Positions 26,410-35,381 are shown, counted from the stretch's first letter. The stretch: DNA of 40,338 nucleotides from Candidatus Kapaibacterium sp. (GCA_937995785.1 CALKJQ010000048.1:1-40338); one strand, 5' to 3'. The notes: generated from the sequence alone by a model not told the origin. Translations and numbers: made by a program.

Positions 26410-26919
26410 TTATTGGGCTTGTTTATCGATAGATTTAACTTTTATTAAAATCTCGGGTACTTGATTGGGAGTTACATTGCCAAATACCTCATCGTTGATA
26501 GTTACAACCGGAGCCAGGGCGCATACTCCCAAACATCTGGTTCCCTCCAATGAGAACAAACCATCCGAGGTAGTTTCTTTTATGTCGATTCCCAATTCGT
26601 TCTTGAATGATTGAAGCACCAAATCGGCACCTTTAACAAAGCAGGCAGTTCCCATACATATTGATATTGAGTATTTTCCTTTGGGCTTCAATCTAAAGAA
26701 ATGGTAAAAAGTGGCAACACCATAAACAGTGGAGGTTGGAACTCCAAGTAAATGAGCCACTTCGTACATATGATCCTCCGAAAGAAATCCATAAATGCCT
26801 TGCACTTTGTGCAAAACCGCTATAAGATAGCTTTCGGGATGTTCTTTTTGGCGGCATTCTTCTATATAATCAACAATAGATTTATCTAAAGTTATGTTTA
26901 AGTGCGTTATGTCTCTCAT
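26410..26919 (-). CDS. hydC: [FeFe] hydrogenase subunit, NuoE-like [2Fe-2S] protein (HydC/HndA)
   Basis: A 169-residue thioredoxin-like [2Fe-2S] ferredoxin of the NuoE/HndA type. The four cluster cysteines are at 88 and 93 (CMGTACFVKGA) and at 129 and 133 (CLGVCALAP). The N-terminal helical part (about 15-75) with GVPTSTVYGVATFYHFF is typical. It is the small electron-transfer subunit of multimeric NAD(P)-linked [FeFe] hydrogenases. Its ATG overlaps the stop of the catalytic-subunit gene by 4 bases (ATGA), so translation is coupled. The product should pair with the NuoF-like subunit in the cytosolic complex. It is the last gene of the operon and a terminator follows. Confidence 0.92.
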   Translation of the reverse strand: MRDITHLNITLDKSIVDYIEECRQKEHPESYLIAVLHKVQGIYGFLSEDHMYEVAHLLGVPTSTVYGVATFYHFFRLKPKGKYSISICMGTACFVKGADLVLQSFKNELGIDIKETTSDGLFSLEGTRCLGVCALAPVVTINDEVFGNVTPNQVPEILIKVKSIDKQAQ

Positions 26920-28673
26920 TTCACACCTCTTGGATATTTTTCGGAATATGTTGTATGGAGCAAGTTATGAGCAATCTCGCTACCAGGTTTTTTCAGAAAT
27001 TCTTTATAAATTTTCTTAATAGAAGGATTCTCAGCCGAAATTCTAATTGATTTATTGGAATCAATCGAATAAATTGCCGCCTGACGTTGGCTAATTATAT
27101 GGGTATCCAATGGATAGACGAATTGTTCGGCTGGTTGATGAGGTTGACCGCCACCAGCAACGCAACCACCGGGGCAAGCCATTAATTCTATTATGTGGAA
27201 TTGTTTTTCGCCCGATTGTATTTTATCCAATATTTTTCGTGCATTTGCCAAACCATTGGCAACTGCAACATTTAATTCCATGCCATTTATTTTGATTGTT
27301 GCTTCTTTCAATCCTTCGATTGCTCTAACGTCGTAGAAATCTAAGTTCTCTGGTTTTTTGCCCGTTAATTTAAGAATAGCGGTCCTTAGCGCAGCTTCCA
27401 TTACTCCTCCGGTGGTGCCAAAAATCGCTGCAGCACCCGTGGATTCGCCCAATGGATCGTCGAAATCCGAATCAGGTAAGTTCACGAAATCTATACCCAT
27501 TGCTTTAATCATCCAAATAAGTTCGCGAGTTGTGAGCACTGCATCGGTATAGGGATAGCCCTCGGGAGCAAAGTGTTCTTGACGTCCCGCTTCATATTTT
27601 TTGGCAATACAAGGCATAATTGCAACAGAGTAAATATCCTTGGGGTCGATTCCTTTTTTCTGTGCATAATATGTTTTAACCAAAGTCGAAGTCATTTGCA
27701 TTGGCGATTTGCAAGTGGAAGCGTATGGTATCATTTCGGGATAGAAATGTTCCATAAAATTAATCCATCCAGGTGAGCATGAAGTTAGCAAGGGCAATTT
27801 CTCATTTTTTTCTATCCGATTTATCAATTCATTGGCTTCTTCCATAATGGTTAAATCCGCTCCAAAATTGGTGTCGAAAATTGCATCGAAACCTAATCGC
27901 CGTAATGCTTCGACTGTTTTGCCTGTTGCATCAACTCCCAGAATATCCCATCCTTCGGCTATTGCTACCCGAATAGCAGGCGCCACTTGGACCACTACAT
28001 GTTTTTTTGGATTGCTAAGTGCATCGAAAACCTCGTCGTAATGACTCTTTTCGGAGAAGGCGGCTGTTGGGCATACGTTAATACACTGTCCGCACATAAT
28101 ACAAACCGATTCGTCCATTTTGGATTCGAAAGCTGGTGCAACAACCGTAGTGAAACCCCGGTACATTTGACTTAAATTATAAACACCTTGAACTTCGGCA
28201 CAAACTCGTACGCAACGACGGCATAAAATACATTTTTCGGCGTCGCGAACGATAGCGGTGTTATCTTTTTCAATCGGAAAACGCTTCCTATCGCCCGCAA
28301 ATAATCTATCTCTCACCCCAAGACGATACGACAAATTCTGCAATTCGCAATTCCCATCGCGGTCGCAAGTGAGGCAAGCCCTTGGATGATTATCGAGCAG
28401 TAATTCAGTTAAATCTCTTCTTGTTTGTCGTAGTTCTGCCGAGTTTGTTCTCACTTTCATTCCCTCGGCAACTAATGTGTGGCACGAAGCAACAAAGTTT
28501 CGGTAACCTTCTACCTCGACAATACATATACGGCAAGCACCATCGGTGGATAGATAGGGATGATAACACAAACGCGGAACGTGAGCTCCCACCTTGTCGG
28601 CGGCTTGCATAATTGTAGTACCTTCGGGTACTTGTATATCAAAATCATCAATTTTTAAATTTATCATATTCAT
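26916..28673 (-). CDS. hydA: [FeFe] hydrogenase catalytic subunit, NAD(P)-linked multimeric type (HydA/HndD)
   Basis: A 585-residue group A [FeFe] hydrogenase, the same size I recall for Desulfovibrio HndD. N-terminal electron relay: a [2Fe-2S] domain (Cys36, 47, 50, 64), a His-Cys [4Fe-4S] domain (HPRACLTCDRDGNC, about 96-109) and a two-[4Fe-4S] domain (CILCRRCVRVC and CIMCGQCINVC). The H-cluster motifs are TSCSPGW (297-303), MPCIAKKYE (353-361) and ELMACPGGCVAGGGQP (496-511). The second Cys of the usual TSCCP is Ser300. With the NuoF- and NuoE-like subunits it would make or consume H2 with NAD(P)H, possibly bifurcating with ferredoxin. It begins 11 bases after the NuoF-like gene. Assembly needs HydEFG maturases, which are not in the window. 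Confidence 0.95.
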   Translation of the reverse strand: MNMINLKIDDFDIQVPEGTTIMQAADKVGAHVPRLCYHPYLSTDGACRICIVEVEGYRNFVASCHTLVAEGMKVRTNSAELRQTRRDLTELLLDNHPRACLTCDRDGNCELQNLSYRLGVRDRLFAGDRKRFPIEKDNTAIVRDAEKCILCRRCVRVCAEVQGVYNLSQMYRGFTTVVAPAFESKMDESVCIMCGQCINVCPTAAFSEKSHYDEVFDALSNPKKHVVVQVAPAIRVAIAEGWDILGVDATGKTVEALRRLGFDAIFDTNFGADLTIMEEANELINRIEKNEKLPLLTSCSPGWINFMEHFYPEMIPYASTCKSPMQMTSTLVKTYYAQKKGIDPKDIYSVAIMPCIAKKYEAGRQEHFAPEGYPYTDAVLTTRELIWMIKAMGIDFVNLPDSDFDDPLGESTGAAAIFGTTGGVMEAALRTAILKLTGKKPENLDFYDVRAIEGLKEATIKINGMELNVAVANGLANARKILDKIQSGEKQFHIIELMACPGGCVAGGGQPHQPAEQFVYPLDTHIISQRQAAIYSIDSNKSIRISAENPSIKKIYKEFLKKPGSEIAHNLLHTTYSEKYPRGVK

Positions 28674-28684
28674 ATTATTCCTCG

Positions 28685-30865
28685 CTATATTTTAATAATT
28701 GCGTCGAACTTGCAAGAATTGTAACACTCGCCGCATTTAATACATTGATCTTGAATAATTTCGTGAGGCAATCTCTTATTTCCAATAATACAATTAACCG
28801 GACATCGTCGAGCACATACCGTACACCCCGTGCATTTGTCGGGCTCGATAATGTATTTGATTAATTGCGTGCACTTTTGGGTGGGACATCTTTGCTCTTT
28901 TATGTGTATTTCGAATTCTTCGCGAAAATTTTGCAACGAACTCAACACGGGGTTTGGAGCGGATTGTCCCAAACCGCACAACGAGGATTTTTGCATCAAT
29001 CTGCCAAGTCGTTCCAATTTATCAATATCTTCTAATGTAGCATTCCCGGTTGTGATTCTATCCAAAATTTCTAACATACGAACAGTTCCTTCGCGGCATG
29101 GCAAGCATTTACCACAACTTTCATCCTTGGTAAATTCCAGAAAGAATCTGCAAGTGGAAACGATGCAATCTGTATCGTCGAGTACAATCATACCTCCCGA
29201 ACCCATCATAGAACCTACTTCTTTGAGCGATTCATAGTCCACTGGAGTATCGATTTTGGATACAGGAATACACCCGCCCGATGGTCCTCCCGTTTGGACT
29301 GCTTTTAATTCTCGTCCATTTGGTATGCCACCTCCAATATCGTAGATTATTTCTCTTAGAGTAGTACCCATTGGCACTTCCACCAAACCCGTGTTCTTCA
29401 CTTTGCCAGCCAATGCAAACACTTTGGTGCCTTTGCTACCTTCAGTTCCAATTTTATTGAACCAGTCTGCACCGTATAGCATAATTGCGGGAACGTTTGC
29501 CCAAGTTTCCACATTGTTAATGTTGGTTGGGTGACCCCATAAACCTTTAACCGAAGGGAATGGAGGACGAAAAACGGGTTGTCCACGCTGCCCTTCGATG
29601 GATTTAATCAATGCAGTTTCTTCGCCACACACAAAGGCGCCCGCACCGAGACGGATTTCGATATCGAATGCAAAATCGGAACCCAGTATATTGTTTCCAA
29701 GTAATCCGAATTTTCTTGCTTCTTTTATTGCATTTTCCAATCTTTTTATAGCCAATGGATATTCTGCCCTAACATATATATAGCCTTTGCAAGCTCCCAT
29801 TGCATAGCCGCCAATTGTCATTCCTTCGATAATGCTAAATGGGTCGCCTTCGAGAGCACTTCTGTCCATAAATGCACCGGGGTCGCCTTCGTCGGCATTA
29901 CAAATAACATATTTTATTGGGTCGGGATTGGAATTTCGAGTGATTTTCCACTTCAATCCCGTTGAGAAACCACCACCACCGCGACCTCTTAGTCCCGATT
30001 TTATAATTTCGTCTATCACCCATTCGGGATTGCCTTTGAACAATACGTGTGCCAATGCTTCGTAACCTTGGGCATGAATGTAGTCCACCAAACTTTCGGG
30101 GTCTATTATTCCACAATTTCTGAGTGTAATTCTGTTTTGTTTATTAAAAAATGATAAATCACCGTAGAATTTTATGTATTTTTCAACCAAGTCGCGTGCA
30201 AAAACGTGGTTTTCCTTCACCAACACATTGTCGATAAATTGTCCCTTGATAATTGTTCGTAAATCTTCCTCTGTCGAAAAGCCATATAGAATGTTCTCGG
30301 GGAAAACCATCAATATTCCATCGAATTCTGATGCACTTCGATGACGTATCTCAATTTCGCCTCCATATAAAACACGAACATCGTAGTAAATTCCGTATTC
30401 TTCGAGTATCGAATTTATTTTTTTACCCCAACGTTCATAAAACTCAGTGGAGCTATGTTTGCTACCGAATATAGTTACTACCCATTTACAAAGTAGATTT
30501 GTGTGTTTGTCCAACATAAACTTAGTAACCGGTGCTCCTTTAAGAATATGTTCATTGAATATCTCATTAACTTTCTCGGTTGTAACTTTGCTATATTTCA
30601 CCGGAATTTGATTGGGAATAAAAACGCTAACAATTGGTTCTTGGGAGCATCGCCCCGTGCAACCCGTTTGTTTAACTACGATATCGTTTCGACCTGATGC
30701 CCTTATCAACTTTTGAAATTCGTCTCGAGCGATGTCGGAGCCTGCGGCTTTTTCGCAAGTTGCCGAACCAACTTGGATTATTATCTTTCCCGTTCTGTCG
30801 GCATCGGTTGAAGCAAAATCGAGTTCTCTTTTTAATGTTTCGTATTCAAGCAGTATGTTTGCCAT
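28685..30865 (-). CDS. hydB: [FeFe] hydrogenase NuoF-like flavin subunit with extra thioredoxin-like domain (HydB/HndC)
   Basis: A 726-residue diaphorase subunit. N-terminal thioredoxin-like ferredoxin domain (about 25-120) with Cys37, 69 and 73; the first of the usual four cysteines is missing. A segment at about 122-222 is extra compared with HydB proteins of about 600-630 residues and resembles a second such domain without cluster cysteines. The NuoF core (about 255-600) has the NADH/FMN loop [16 protein letters not shown] (291-306), [23 protein letters not shown] and the [4Fe-4S] motif [11 protein letters not shown] with [12 protein letters not shown]. The C-terminus carries two [4Fe-4S] motifs ([12 protein letters not shown] and [11 protein letters not shown]). 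It moves electrons between NAD(P)H and the hydrogenase or ferredoxin. It is first in the operon, with a -7 element at 30917-30924. Confidence 0.93.
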   Translation of the reverse strand: MANILLEYETLKRELDFASTDADRTGKIIIQVGSATCEKAAGSDIARDEFQKLIRASGRNDIVVKQTGCTGRCSQEPIVSVFIPNQIPVKYSKVTTEKVNEIFNEHILKGAPVTKFMLDKHTNLLCKWVVTIFGSKHSSTEFYERWGKKINSILEEYGIYYDVRVLYGGEIEIRHRSASEFDGILMVFPENILYGFSTEEDLRTIIKGQFIDNVLVKENHVFARDLVEKYIKFYGDLSFFNKQNRITLRNCGIIDPESLVDYIHAQGYEALAHVLFKGNPEWVIDEIIKSGLRGRGGGGFSTGLKWKITRNSNPDPIKYVICNADEGDPGAFMDRSALEGDPFSIIEGMTIGGYAMGACKGYIYVRAEYPLAIKRLENAIKEARKFGLLGNNILGSDFAFDIEIRLGAGAFVCGEETALIKSIEGQRGQPVFRPPFPSVKGLWGHPTNINNVETWANVPAIMLYGADWFNKIGTEGSKGTKVFALAGKVKNTGLVEVPMGTTLREIIYDIGGGIPNGRELKAVQTGGPSGGCIPVSKIDTPVDYESLKEVGSMMGSGGMIVLDDTDCIVSTCRFFLEFTKDESCGKCLPCREGTVRMLEILDRITTGNATLEDIDKLERLGRLMQKSSLCGLGQSAPNPVLSSLQNFREEFEIHIKEQRCPTQKCTQLIKYIIEPDKCTGCTVCARRCPVNCIIGNKRLPHEIIQDQCIKCGECYNSCKFDAIIKI

Positions 30866-30916
30866 AATCTAACCTGATATTTTTGTCTTTTTCTTTTTGT
30901 GTAAAAAATGTTAATA

Positions 30917-30924
30917 CAAAATTA
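30917..30924 (-). promoter_or_regulatory. -7 promoter element of the hydrogenase operon
   Basis: TAATTTTG on the minus strand, about 52 bases before the NuoF-like start codon. No -33 TTG was found at the usual spacing. Confidence 0.45.
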
Positions 30925-31054
30925 AGATTATATTTCCAATTAATTGTTAATTTTCAATAAAATAAACAGCAAAAAATGAATAATAATTAATTTAATATTA
31001 GGTGATAATTATATATATTTGTATAAATGATATTTTATCAATAGATAAATTGTT

Positions 31055-31062
31055 TAATTTTG
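31055..31062 (+). promoter_or_regulatory. -7 promoter element of the DprE1/DprE2-like operon
   Basis: TAATTTTG lies only 15 bases before the ATG at 31078, so the leader would be about 10 bases. An in-frame TTG at 31060 falls inside this element, which argues against that codon as the start. Confidence 0.5.
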
Positions 31063-31077
31063 CTTTTTTTGTTGTCT

Positions 31078-32376
31078 ATGTATATTTCGGGTTGGGGGAA
31101 TTTCCCAAGAATTCATTCAAAGGTTTATAGGCATTGGTCAATCAATCAAGTTCAAAGTGCTATCAGTAATAGTTCAGAGATTATTCCAACTGGTTTATTA
31201 CGGAGTTATGGCGATTCTGCTTTGAATAGTGCGACCTTATCGGCATTGTCCTTGAATAAAATATTGAACTTCGACCAAAGCAATAAAACAATTACATGTG
31301 AATCGGGCGTTTCGTTTATGGAATTGATTAATTTTCTTAGTCGTTATAATCTAACCCTTCCCGTAACGCCAGGAACGAAATTCATCACTATTGGCGGGGC
31401 TATTGCCTCGGATATACACGGTAAAAACCACCACCGTAGCGGCTCGTTTGGTTCATGGGTGCAATCCATCAGGATTATATCTGCTGATGGCACAATTCAT
31501 AATTGTTCCCATACCGAAGAAATCGACTTATTTAGAGCGACCATCGGCGGAATGGGTTTAACGGGCATGATTTTGGATGCTACAATCAGATTAGTGCCAT
31601 TAAAATCAACTTCAATTGAGCAAATTACGTTTCGTGCTAATGACTTGAAAAATTTGTTCGATTTATTCGAACAAAACAAAGATGCTGAATATTCGGTTAG
31701 TTGGTTGGACACCAATTCTACTTCCGATAAATTTGGGCGAGGTGTGCTTTTTGTCGGAAAAGAAATTAACGAAAATCAGGAATTAATTCTATCCGAGCCA
31801 AAATTGAATATTCCTTTCTATTTTCCAAATAAAACATTGAATAAACTCAGCGTTAGTTTACTAAATAATCTTTATTATAGGGTTAATAACTCAGGTCGTA
31901 AACAAGTGGCTTTCGATGAATTTTTCTATCCACTTGATGTATTGAATAATTGGAACCGTGGATATGGCAAAAATGGCTTTATCCAGTATCAATTTGTTGT
32001 TCCAAAGGAATTTTCCTACCAAACAATAACCAAAGTATTGAAAACTATGCACCAATTTGGTATAAGTTCATTCCTAACTGTGCTAAAACTAATGGGAAAA
32101 TCGAACGATTTTCTCTTGTCGTTCCCAATGGAAGGCTATACTCTTGCTATGGATATACCCTTGTCCAATGCAACGTTGGAACTTGCCAAAAAAATTGATG
32201 AAATAATTATCGACAATGGTGGGCGGTTGTATTTAACCAAAGATGCACGAATGAGCGAAGAAATGTTCTGGAAAACTTATACAAAGATCGAGGATTTTAT
32301 CGAAATTAAATCGAAATACGATCCAAACAACAAATTTCAATCATTACAATCAAAAAGGCTGGGAGTGGGAGTATGA
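31078..32376 (+). CDS. FAD-dependent oxidase, DprE1-like (polyprenylphosphoryl-ribose 2-oxidase-like)
   Basis: A 432-residue flavoenzyme counted from ATG 31078. The FAD-binding half has LLRSYGDSALN near the N-terminus and a strong match to mycobacterial DprE1 in TIGGAIASDIHGKNHHRSGS and TIGGMGLTGMILDATI. The C-terminal half keeps the lysine of YLTKDAR (equivalent to Lys418 of M. tuberculosis DprE1). At the position of Cys387 of that enzyme, in GYTLAMDIPL, there is Ala357. DprE1 oxidises the 2'-OH of decaprenylphosphoryl-ribose; the next gene is the matching reductase, overlapping by 4 bases (ATGA). Together they would convert a polyprenyl-P-ribose to polyprenyl-P-arabinose. No phosphoribosyl transferase or arabinosyltransferase is nearby, so the exact substrate is inferred. 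Confidence 0.85.
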   Translation: MYISGWGNFPRIHSKVYRHWSINQVQSAISNSSEIIPTGLLRSYGDSALNSATLSALSLNKILNFDQSNKTITCESGVSFMELINFLSRYNLTLPVTPGTKFITIGGAIASDIHGKNHHRSGSFGSWVQSIRIISADGTIHNCSHTEEIDLFRATIGGMGLTGMILDATIRLVPLKSTSIEQITFRANDLKNLFDLFEQNKDAEYSVSWLDTNSTSDKFGRGVLFVGKEINENQELILSEPKLNIPFYFPNKTLNKLSVSLLNNLYYRVNNSGRKQVAFDEFFYPLDVLNNWNRGYGKNGFIQYQFVVPKEFSYQTITKVLKTMHQFGISSFLTVLKLMGKSNDFLLSFPMEGYTLAMDIPLSNATLELAKKIDEIIIDNGGRLYLTKDARMSEEMFWKTYTKIEDFIEIKSKYDPNNKFQSLQSKRLGVGV

Positions 32377-33110
32377 ATTCAAAAAGATGTTTGATAATTG
32401 GTGCTACGAGCGATATTGCTAAGGAATTGATTTATATATTTGCAAATAATGGTTATTCATTAGATTTAGCGGCTCGTCGAATAGATGAATTAGATAGAAT
32501 TGCAAACGATTTGGCGATTCGATACAAAACCGAAGTAATAAATTATCAATTAGACATCGAAAATCTGATTTCAGTGAATCAATTTATGAATAATTATAAA
32601 CATATTCCCGATGTCGTTGTATTTGCAATTGGTTATTTGGGTAATCAAAAATTAGCCGAAACAGATTGGGAAGAGGCAAAAAAAATTATCGATATAAATT
32701 ACACAAATCAAATTCCTTTGCTCAACCATTTTGCTAATTTATTGGAAAAATCAAATTTAGGGACAATTATTGGGATAAGTTCGATTGCAGGCGAACGTGG
32801 TCGTAAAGCGAACTATTTTTATGGCTCGGCAAAAGCGGCATTAACGCAATACCTTTCGGGATTGCGTCAGCGACTCTTTGATACTGAAGTTAATGTATTA
32901 ACGGTCAAACCAGGCTTTATACGAACAAAAATGACTTCGCATCTAAATGTTCCACCGATTTTTGAGGGTAATGCTCGAGATGTTGCAGAAAAAATATTCA
33001 AAGCCTACAAGAAAAACAAGCCTGTTTTGATAATTCCAGCAATATATAAATTACTTAATATGGTAATTAAATTGTTACCCGAAGCAATATACAAAAAATT
33101 AAATATTTAA
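32373..33110 (+). CDS. Short-chain dehydrogenase, DprE2-like
   Basis: A 245-residue SDR. The NAD(P)-binding motif reads IIGATSDIAKEL (about 8-19), an Ala/Ser variant typical of the DprE2 group. AIGYLGNQ (about 86-93) is the structural Asn-Ala-Gly region. The active site is ISSIAGERG with catalytic Ser and YFYGSAKAAL with Tyr-x3-Lys. The C-terminal part (about 200-245) ends in a hydrophobic KLLNMVIKLLPEAIYKKL helix that may contact the membrane. It is translationally coupled to the DprE1-like oxidase, so it probably reduces the keto intermediate with NAD(P)H to complete a 2'-epimerisation. It is convergent with lpxA, 38 bases away. Confidence 0.88.
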   Translation: MNSKRCLIIGATSDIAKELIYIFANNGYSLDLAARRIDELDRIANDLAIRYKTEVINYQLDIENLISVNQFMNNYKHIPDVVVFAIGYLGNQKLAETDWEEAKKIIDINYTNQIPLLNHFANLLEKSNLGTIIGISSIAGERGRKANYFYGSAKAALTQYLSGLRQRLFDTEVNVLTVKPGFIRTKMTSHLNVPPIFEGNARDVAEKIFKAYKKNKPVLIIPAIYKLLNMVIKLLPEAIYKKLNI

Positions 33111-33148
33111 GCAGATAAATAATGCAAAGATTTTCGATTAGATTTTGT

Positions 33149-33934
33149 CTATCGGCAATATACGCCTTTTTTGGAATTTTTAATAAAATCAATAATTTCT
33201 TGAATAGTATTATTGATAACTGGGTTTTCTGCTTCATATTTGGCTAATGCATCAGAAATGTTCAATCCACCTTTGAAGATTTGTTTGTAGAAATTGCTGA
33301 TTTCGGATATAGTCTCGTTCGAGAAACCACGCCGTTTAAGTCCAACAATGTTTATACCTTCGAATGTTGGATCTGCACCCGCAACAATGGCATAAGGAGG
33401 AACATCTTTCGACATTTTGGCAGCAGCTCCAATAAACGAATGCTTACCAACAGATAAAAATTGGATAACAGTTGCAAATCCACTTAGAATAACCCAATCT
33501 TCGATAGTAACATGTCCGGCAATTTGGGCATTGTTCGAAAAAATTACGTTGTTGCCCACTTTGCAATCGTGAGCGATATGGCAATACTCCATAATTAAAT
33601 TATTATCGCCAAGTCGGGTGTAATAGGTGCTGGCTGTTGCTCTGTTGATTGTGGTAAATTCTCGGATTTTATTATTATTTCCAATTATAACGAAAGTTTG
33701 CTCTCCTTGGTATTTCAAATCTTGTGGTTCTGTTCCAATTATAACGTTAGAAAACAATTTATTTTCCGAGCCAATAGTCGAGCCATTGTCGATATAACAA
33801 AAAGGACCAATTTCGGTATTATCACCAATTTGAACATTATCATTAATAATTGTGTAAGGACCAATTTTTACACCCACACCTAATTGGGCTTTTGGGGAGA
33901 CTATTGCTGTTTGGTGGATTAAAACTTCATTCAT
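33149..33934 (-). CDS. lpxA: Acyl-ACP--UDP-N-acetylglucosamine O-acyltransferase LpxA
   Basis: LpxA adds the first 3-hydroxyacyl chain to UDP-GlcNAc in lipid A synthesis. I place the start at ATG 33934, giving 261 residues (normal 255-265), because GAGG lies 5 bases before it and directly overlaps the lpxC/fabZ stop. A TTG at 33952 would add six residues but overlap the upstream gene by 11 bases. Hexapeptide repeats (IGPYTIINDNVQIGDNTEIG, and later ones) build the left-handed beta-helix. The catalytic His lies in MEYCHIAHDCKVGNN. The C-terminal helical part follows from about 190. It is last in the lpxC/fabZ-lpxA operon. Confidence 0.95.
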   Translation of the reverse strand: MNEVLIHQTAIVSPKAQLGVGVKIGPYTIINDNVQIGDNTEIGPFCYIDNGSTIGSENKLFSNVIIGTEPQDLKYQGEQTFVIIGNNNKIREFTTINRATASTYYTRLGDNNLIMEYCHIAHDCKVGNNVIFSNNAQIAGHVTIEDWVILSGFATVIQFLSVGKHSFIGAAAKMSKDVPPYAIVAGADPTFEGINIVGLKRRGFSNETISEISNFYKQIFKGGLNISDALAKYEAENPVINNTIQEIIDFIKNSKKGVYCR

Positions 33935-33941
33935 AATAACC

Positions 33942-35336
33942 TCATCTATCAACTACAGCGGCTTGTAATTCAGCTTCGGCTACAACTTGTTGGTCTACCC
34001 AAGCGGTTGCATTAAAATAATATATTCCAAACTTTGATTTTATTAATTTTAAATCCAACACGAGTTGGTCGCCCGGAACCACTGGTTTACGGAACTTAGC
34101 ATTATTTATCGATGAAAAATAAGCTAATTTCTTTTTTGGATTTTCTAATTTATGAAAAATAAGAATACCACCCGTTTGAGCCAAAGCTTCTAAAATCAAC
34201 ACTCCGGGCATTACTGGTTTTCCCGGAAAATGACCCAAGAAAAACTCCTCGTTCATCGTAACATTTTTCAACGCGATAATTCTGTCATCATTTTTATCAT
34301 ATTCGATCACTTTATCGACCAATAAAAATGGATATCTGTGGGGCAAAATATCCAAAATAGAATCAATGTTGAGTGATGTTTGGCTTTTGCGGTTTGGTTT
34401 TATTTTATTTAATTTTTTCTTTTCTAAGTAGGATTTTCTGACGAGTTTGCTAAATTCATAATTTGCGGCATGCCCTGGGCGTGCGGCTAATATCTGGGCT
34501 TTAATAGGTACGCCTATTAAAGTAAGGTCGCCTATCATATCCAATAATTTATGGCGTGCAGGTTCATTTTTGAAGCGAAGTTGTTTATTGTTTAGATAAC
34601 CATTTTGACCTACGAATGGAGTTTCTGTTAGATTTAACATTCTAGCAATGTTATCAAGGTCGGCTGAATTAACTTCTTTGTCCACTATTACCAATGCTGA
34701 GTCGACGTTTCCACCTTTTATCAAGCCTGCTTGATGGAGCATCTCTACTTCGTTCAAAAAGCAAAAAGTGCGTGCAGGAGCAAATTCATCGATAAATTCC
34801 TTTTCCATATCGAATAAACCGGTGTGCTGACTGCCCAAAGCAGGGTTGAAGTAGTCAATCATAACTGTAATTCGATAGTCATTCAATGGCAAGGCTACGA
34901 TTTCGACAAATTTTTCTTCGTTTTTGTAATCAATTGTTTCGTCGATGTAGAAATATTCACGTTCTGCGTCTTGCTCTTCAATCCCAGCTTCGAGCAAAGC
35001 CTCGACATATTTTTTGGAACTACCATCGAAAACGGGAGGTTCGTTTGCCGATAGTTCTATCAAGCAATTATCGATTTTGAGCCCGGCCAATGCCGCCAAA
35101 ACGTGTTCGACCGTATGAACTTTAACGTCCCCTATTCCTAAGGTGGTGCCACGCGATAAATCCACAACATAATCTACTAAAGCTGGTATTTCGATTTTTT
35201 CGGGGACATCGCTACGAATAAAACGATATCCGAAATTTGGAGTGGCTGGATGGAATGTTATTGTTGAATGATTACCTGTGTGTAAACCAATTCCGGTTAA
35301 ATTTATTGATTTTTTAAGAGTTCTTTGTTTTTCCAT
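33942..35336 (-). CDS. lpxC/fabZ: Bifunctional LpxC-FabZ (UDP-3-O-acyl-GlcNAc deacetylase / 3-hydroxyacyl-ACP dehydratase)
   Basis: A 464-residue fusion. The LpxC part (about 1-305) is the Zn-dependent deacetylase that commits lipid A synthesis, with SINLTGIGLHTGNHSTITFH at the N-terminus, zinc ligands in VHTVEHVLAAL and near RHKLLDMIGDL, and EFAPARTFCFLNEVE. The FabZ part (about 325-464) dehydrates 3-hydroxyacyl-ACP; its catalytic His is in LPHRYPFLLVD and Glu in GVLILEALAQTGG. The fusion is a known trait of Bacteroidota and Chlorobiota and supports the taxonomic placement. lpxA follows after 7 bases. A minus-strand -7 element at 35382-35389 precedes the gene. lpxD, often upstream in relatives, is absent here. 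Confidence 0.97.
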   Translation of the reverse strand: MEKQRTLKKSINLTGIGLHTGNHSTITFHPATPNFGYRFIRSDVPEKIEIPALVDYVVDLSRGTTLGIGDVKVHTVEHVLAALAGLKIDNCLIELSANEPPVFDGSSKKYVEALLEAGIEEQDAEREYFYIDETIDYKNEEKFVEIVALPLNDYRITVMIDYFNPALGSQHTGLFDMEKEFIDEFAPARTFCFLNEVEMLHQAGLIKGGNVDSALVIVDKEVNSADLDNIARMLNLTETPFVGQNGYLNNKQLRFKNEPARHKLLDMIGDLTLIGVPIKAQILAARPGHAANYEFSKLVRKSYLEKKKLNKIKPNRKSQTSLNIDSILDILPHRYPFLLVDKVIEYDKNDDRIIALKNVTMNEEFFLGHFPGKPVMPGVLILEALAQTGGILIFHKLENPKKKLAYFSSINNAKFRKPVVPGDQLVLDLKLIKSKFGIYYFNATAWVDQQVVAEAELQAAVVDR

Positions 35337-35381
35337 TTGCGAAAATTGTAAGTGTAAGTATTATAAAAATTGTATAAATTA

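Noticed and set aside
31060-31077. TTG start for the DprE1-like gene
   Set aside because: It lies inside the -7 element TAATTTTG at 31055-31062; the ATG at 31078 is preferred.
33935-33952. TTG start for lpxA overlapping lpxC/fabZ
   Set aside because: The ATG at 33934 has a well-spaced GAGG and gives the normal protein length and N-terminus.
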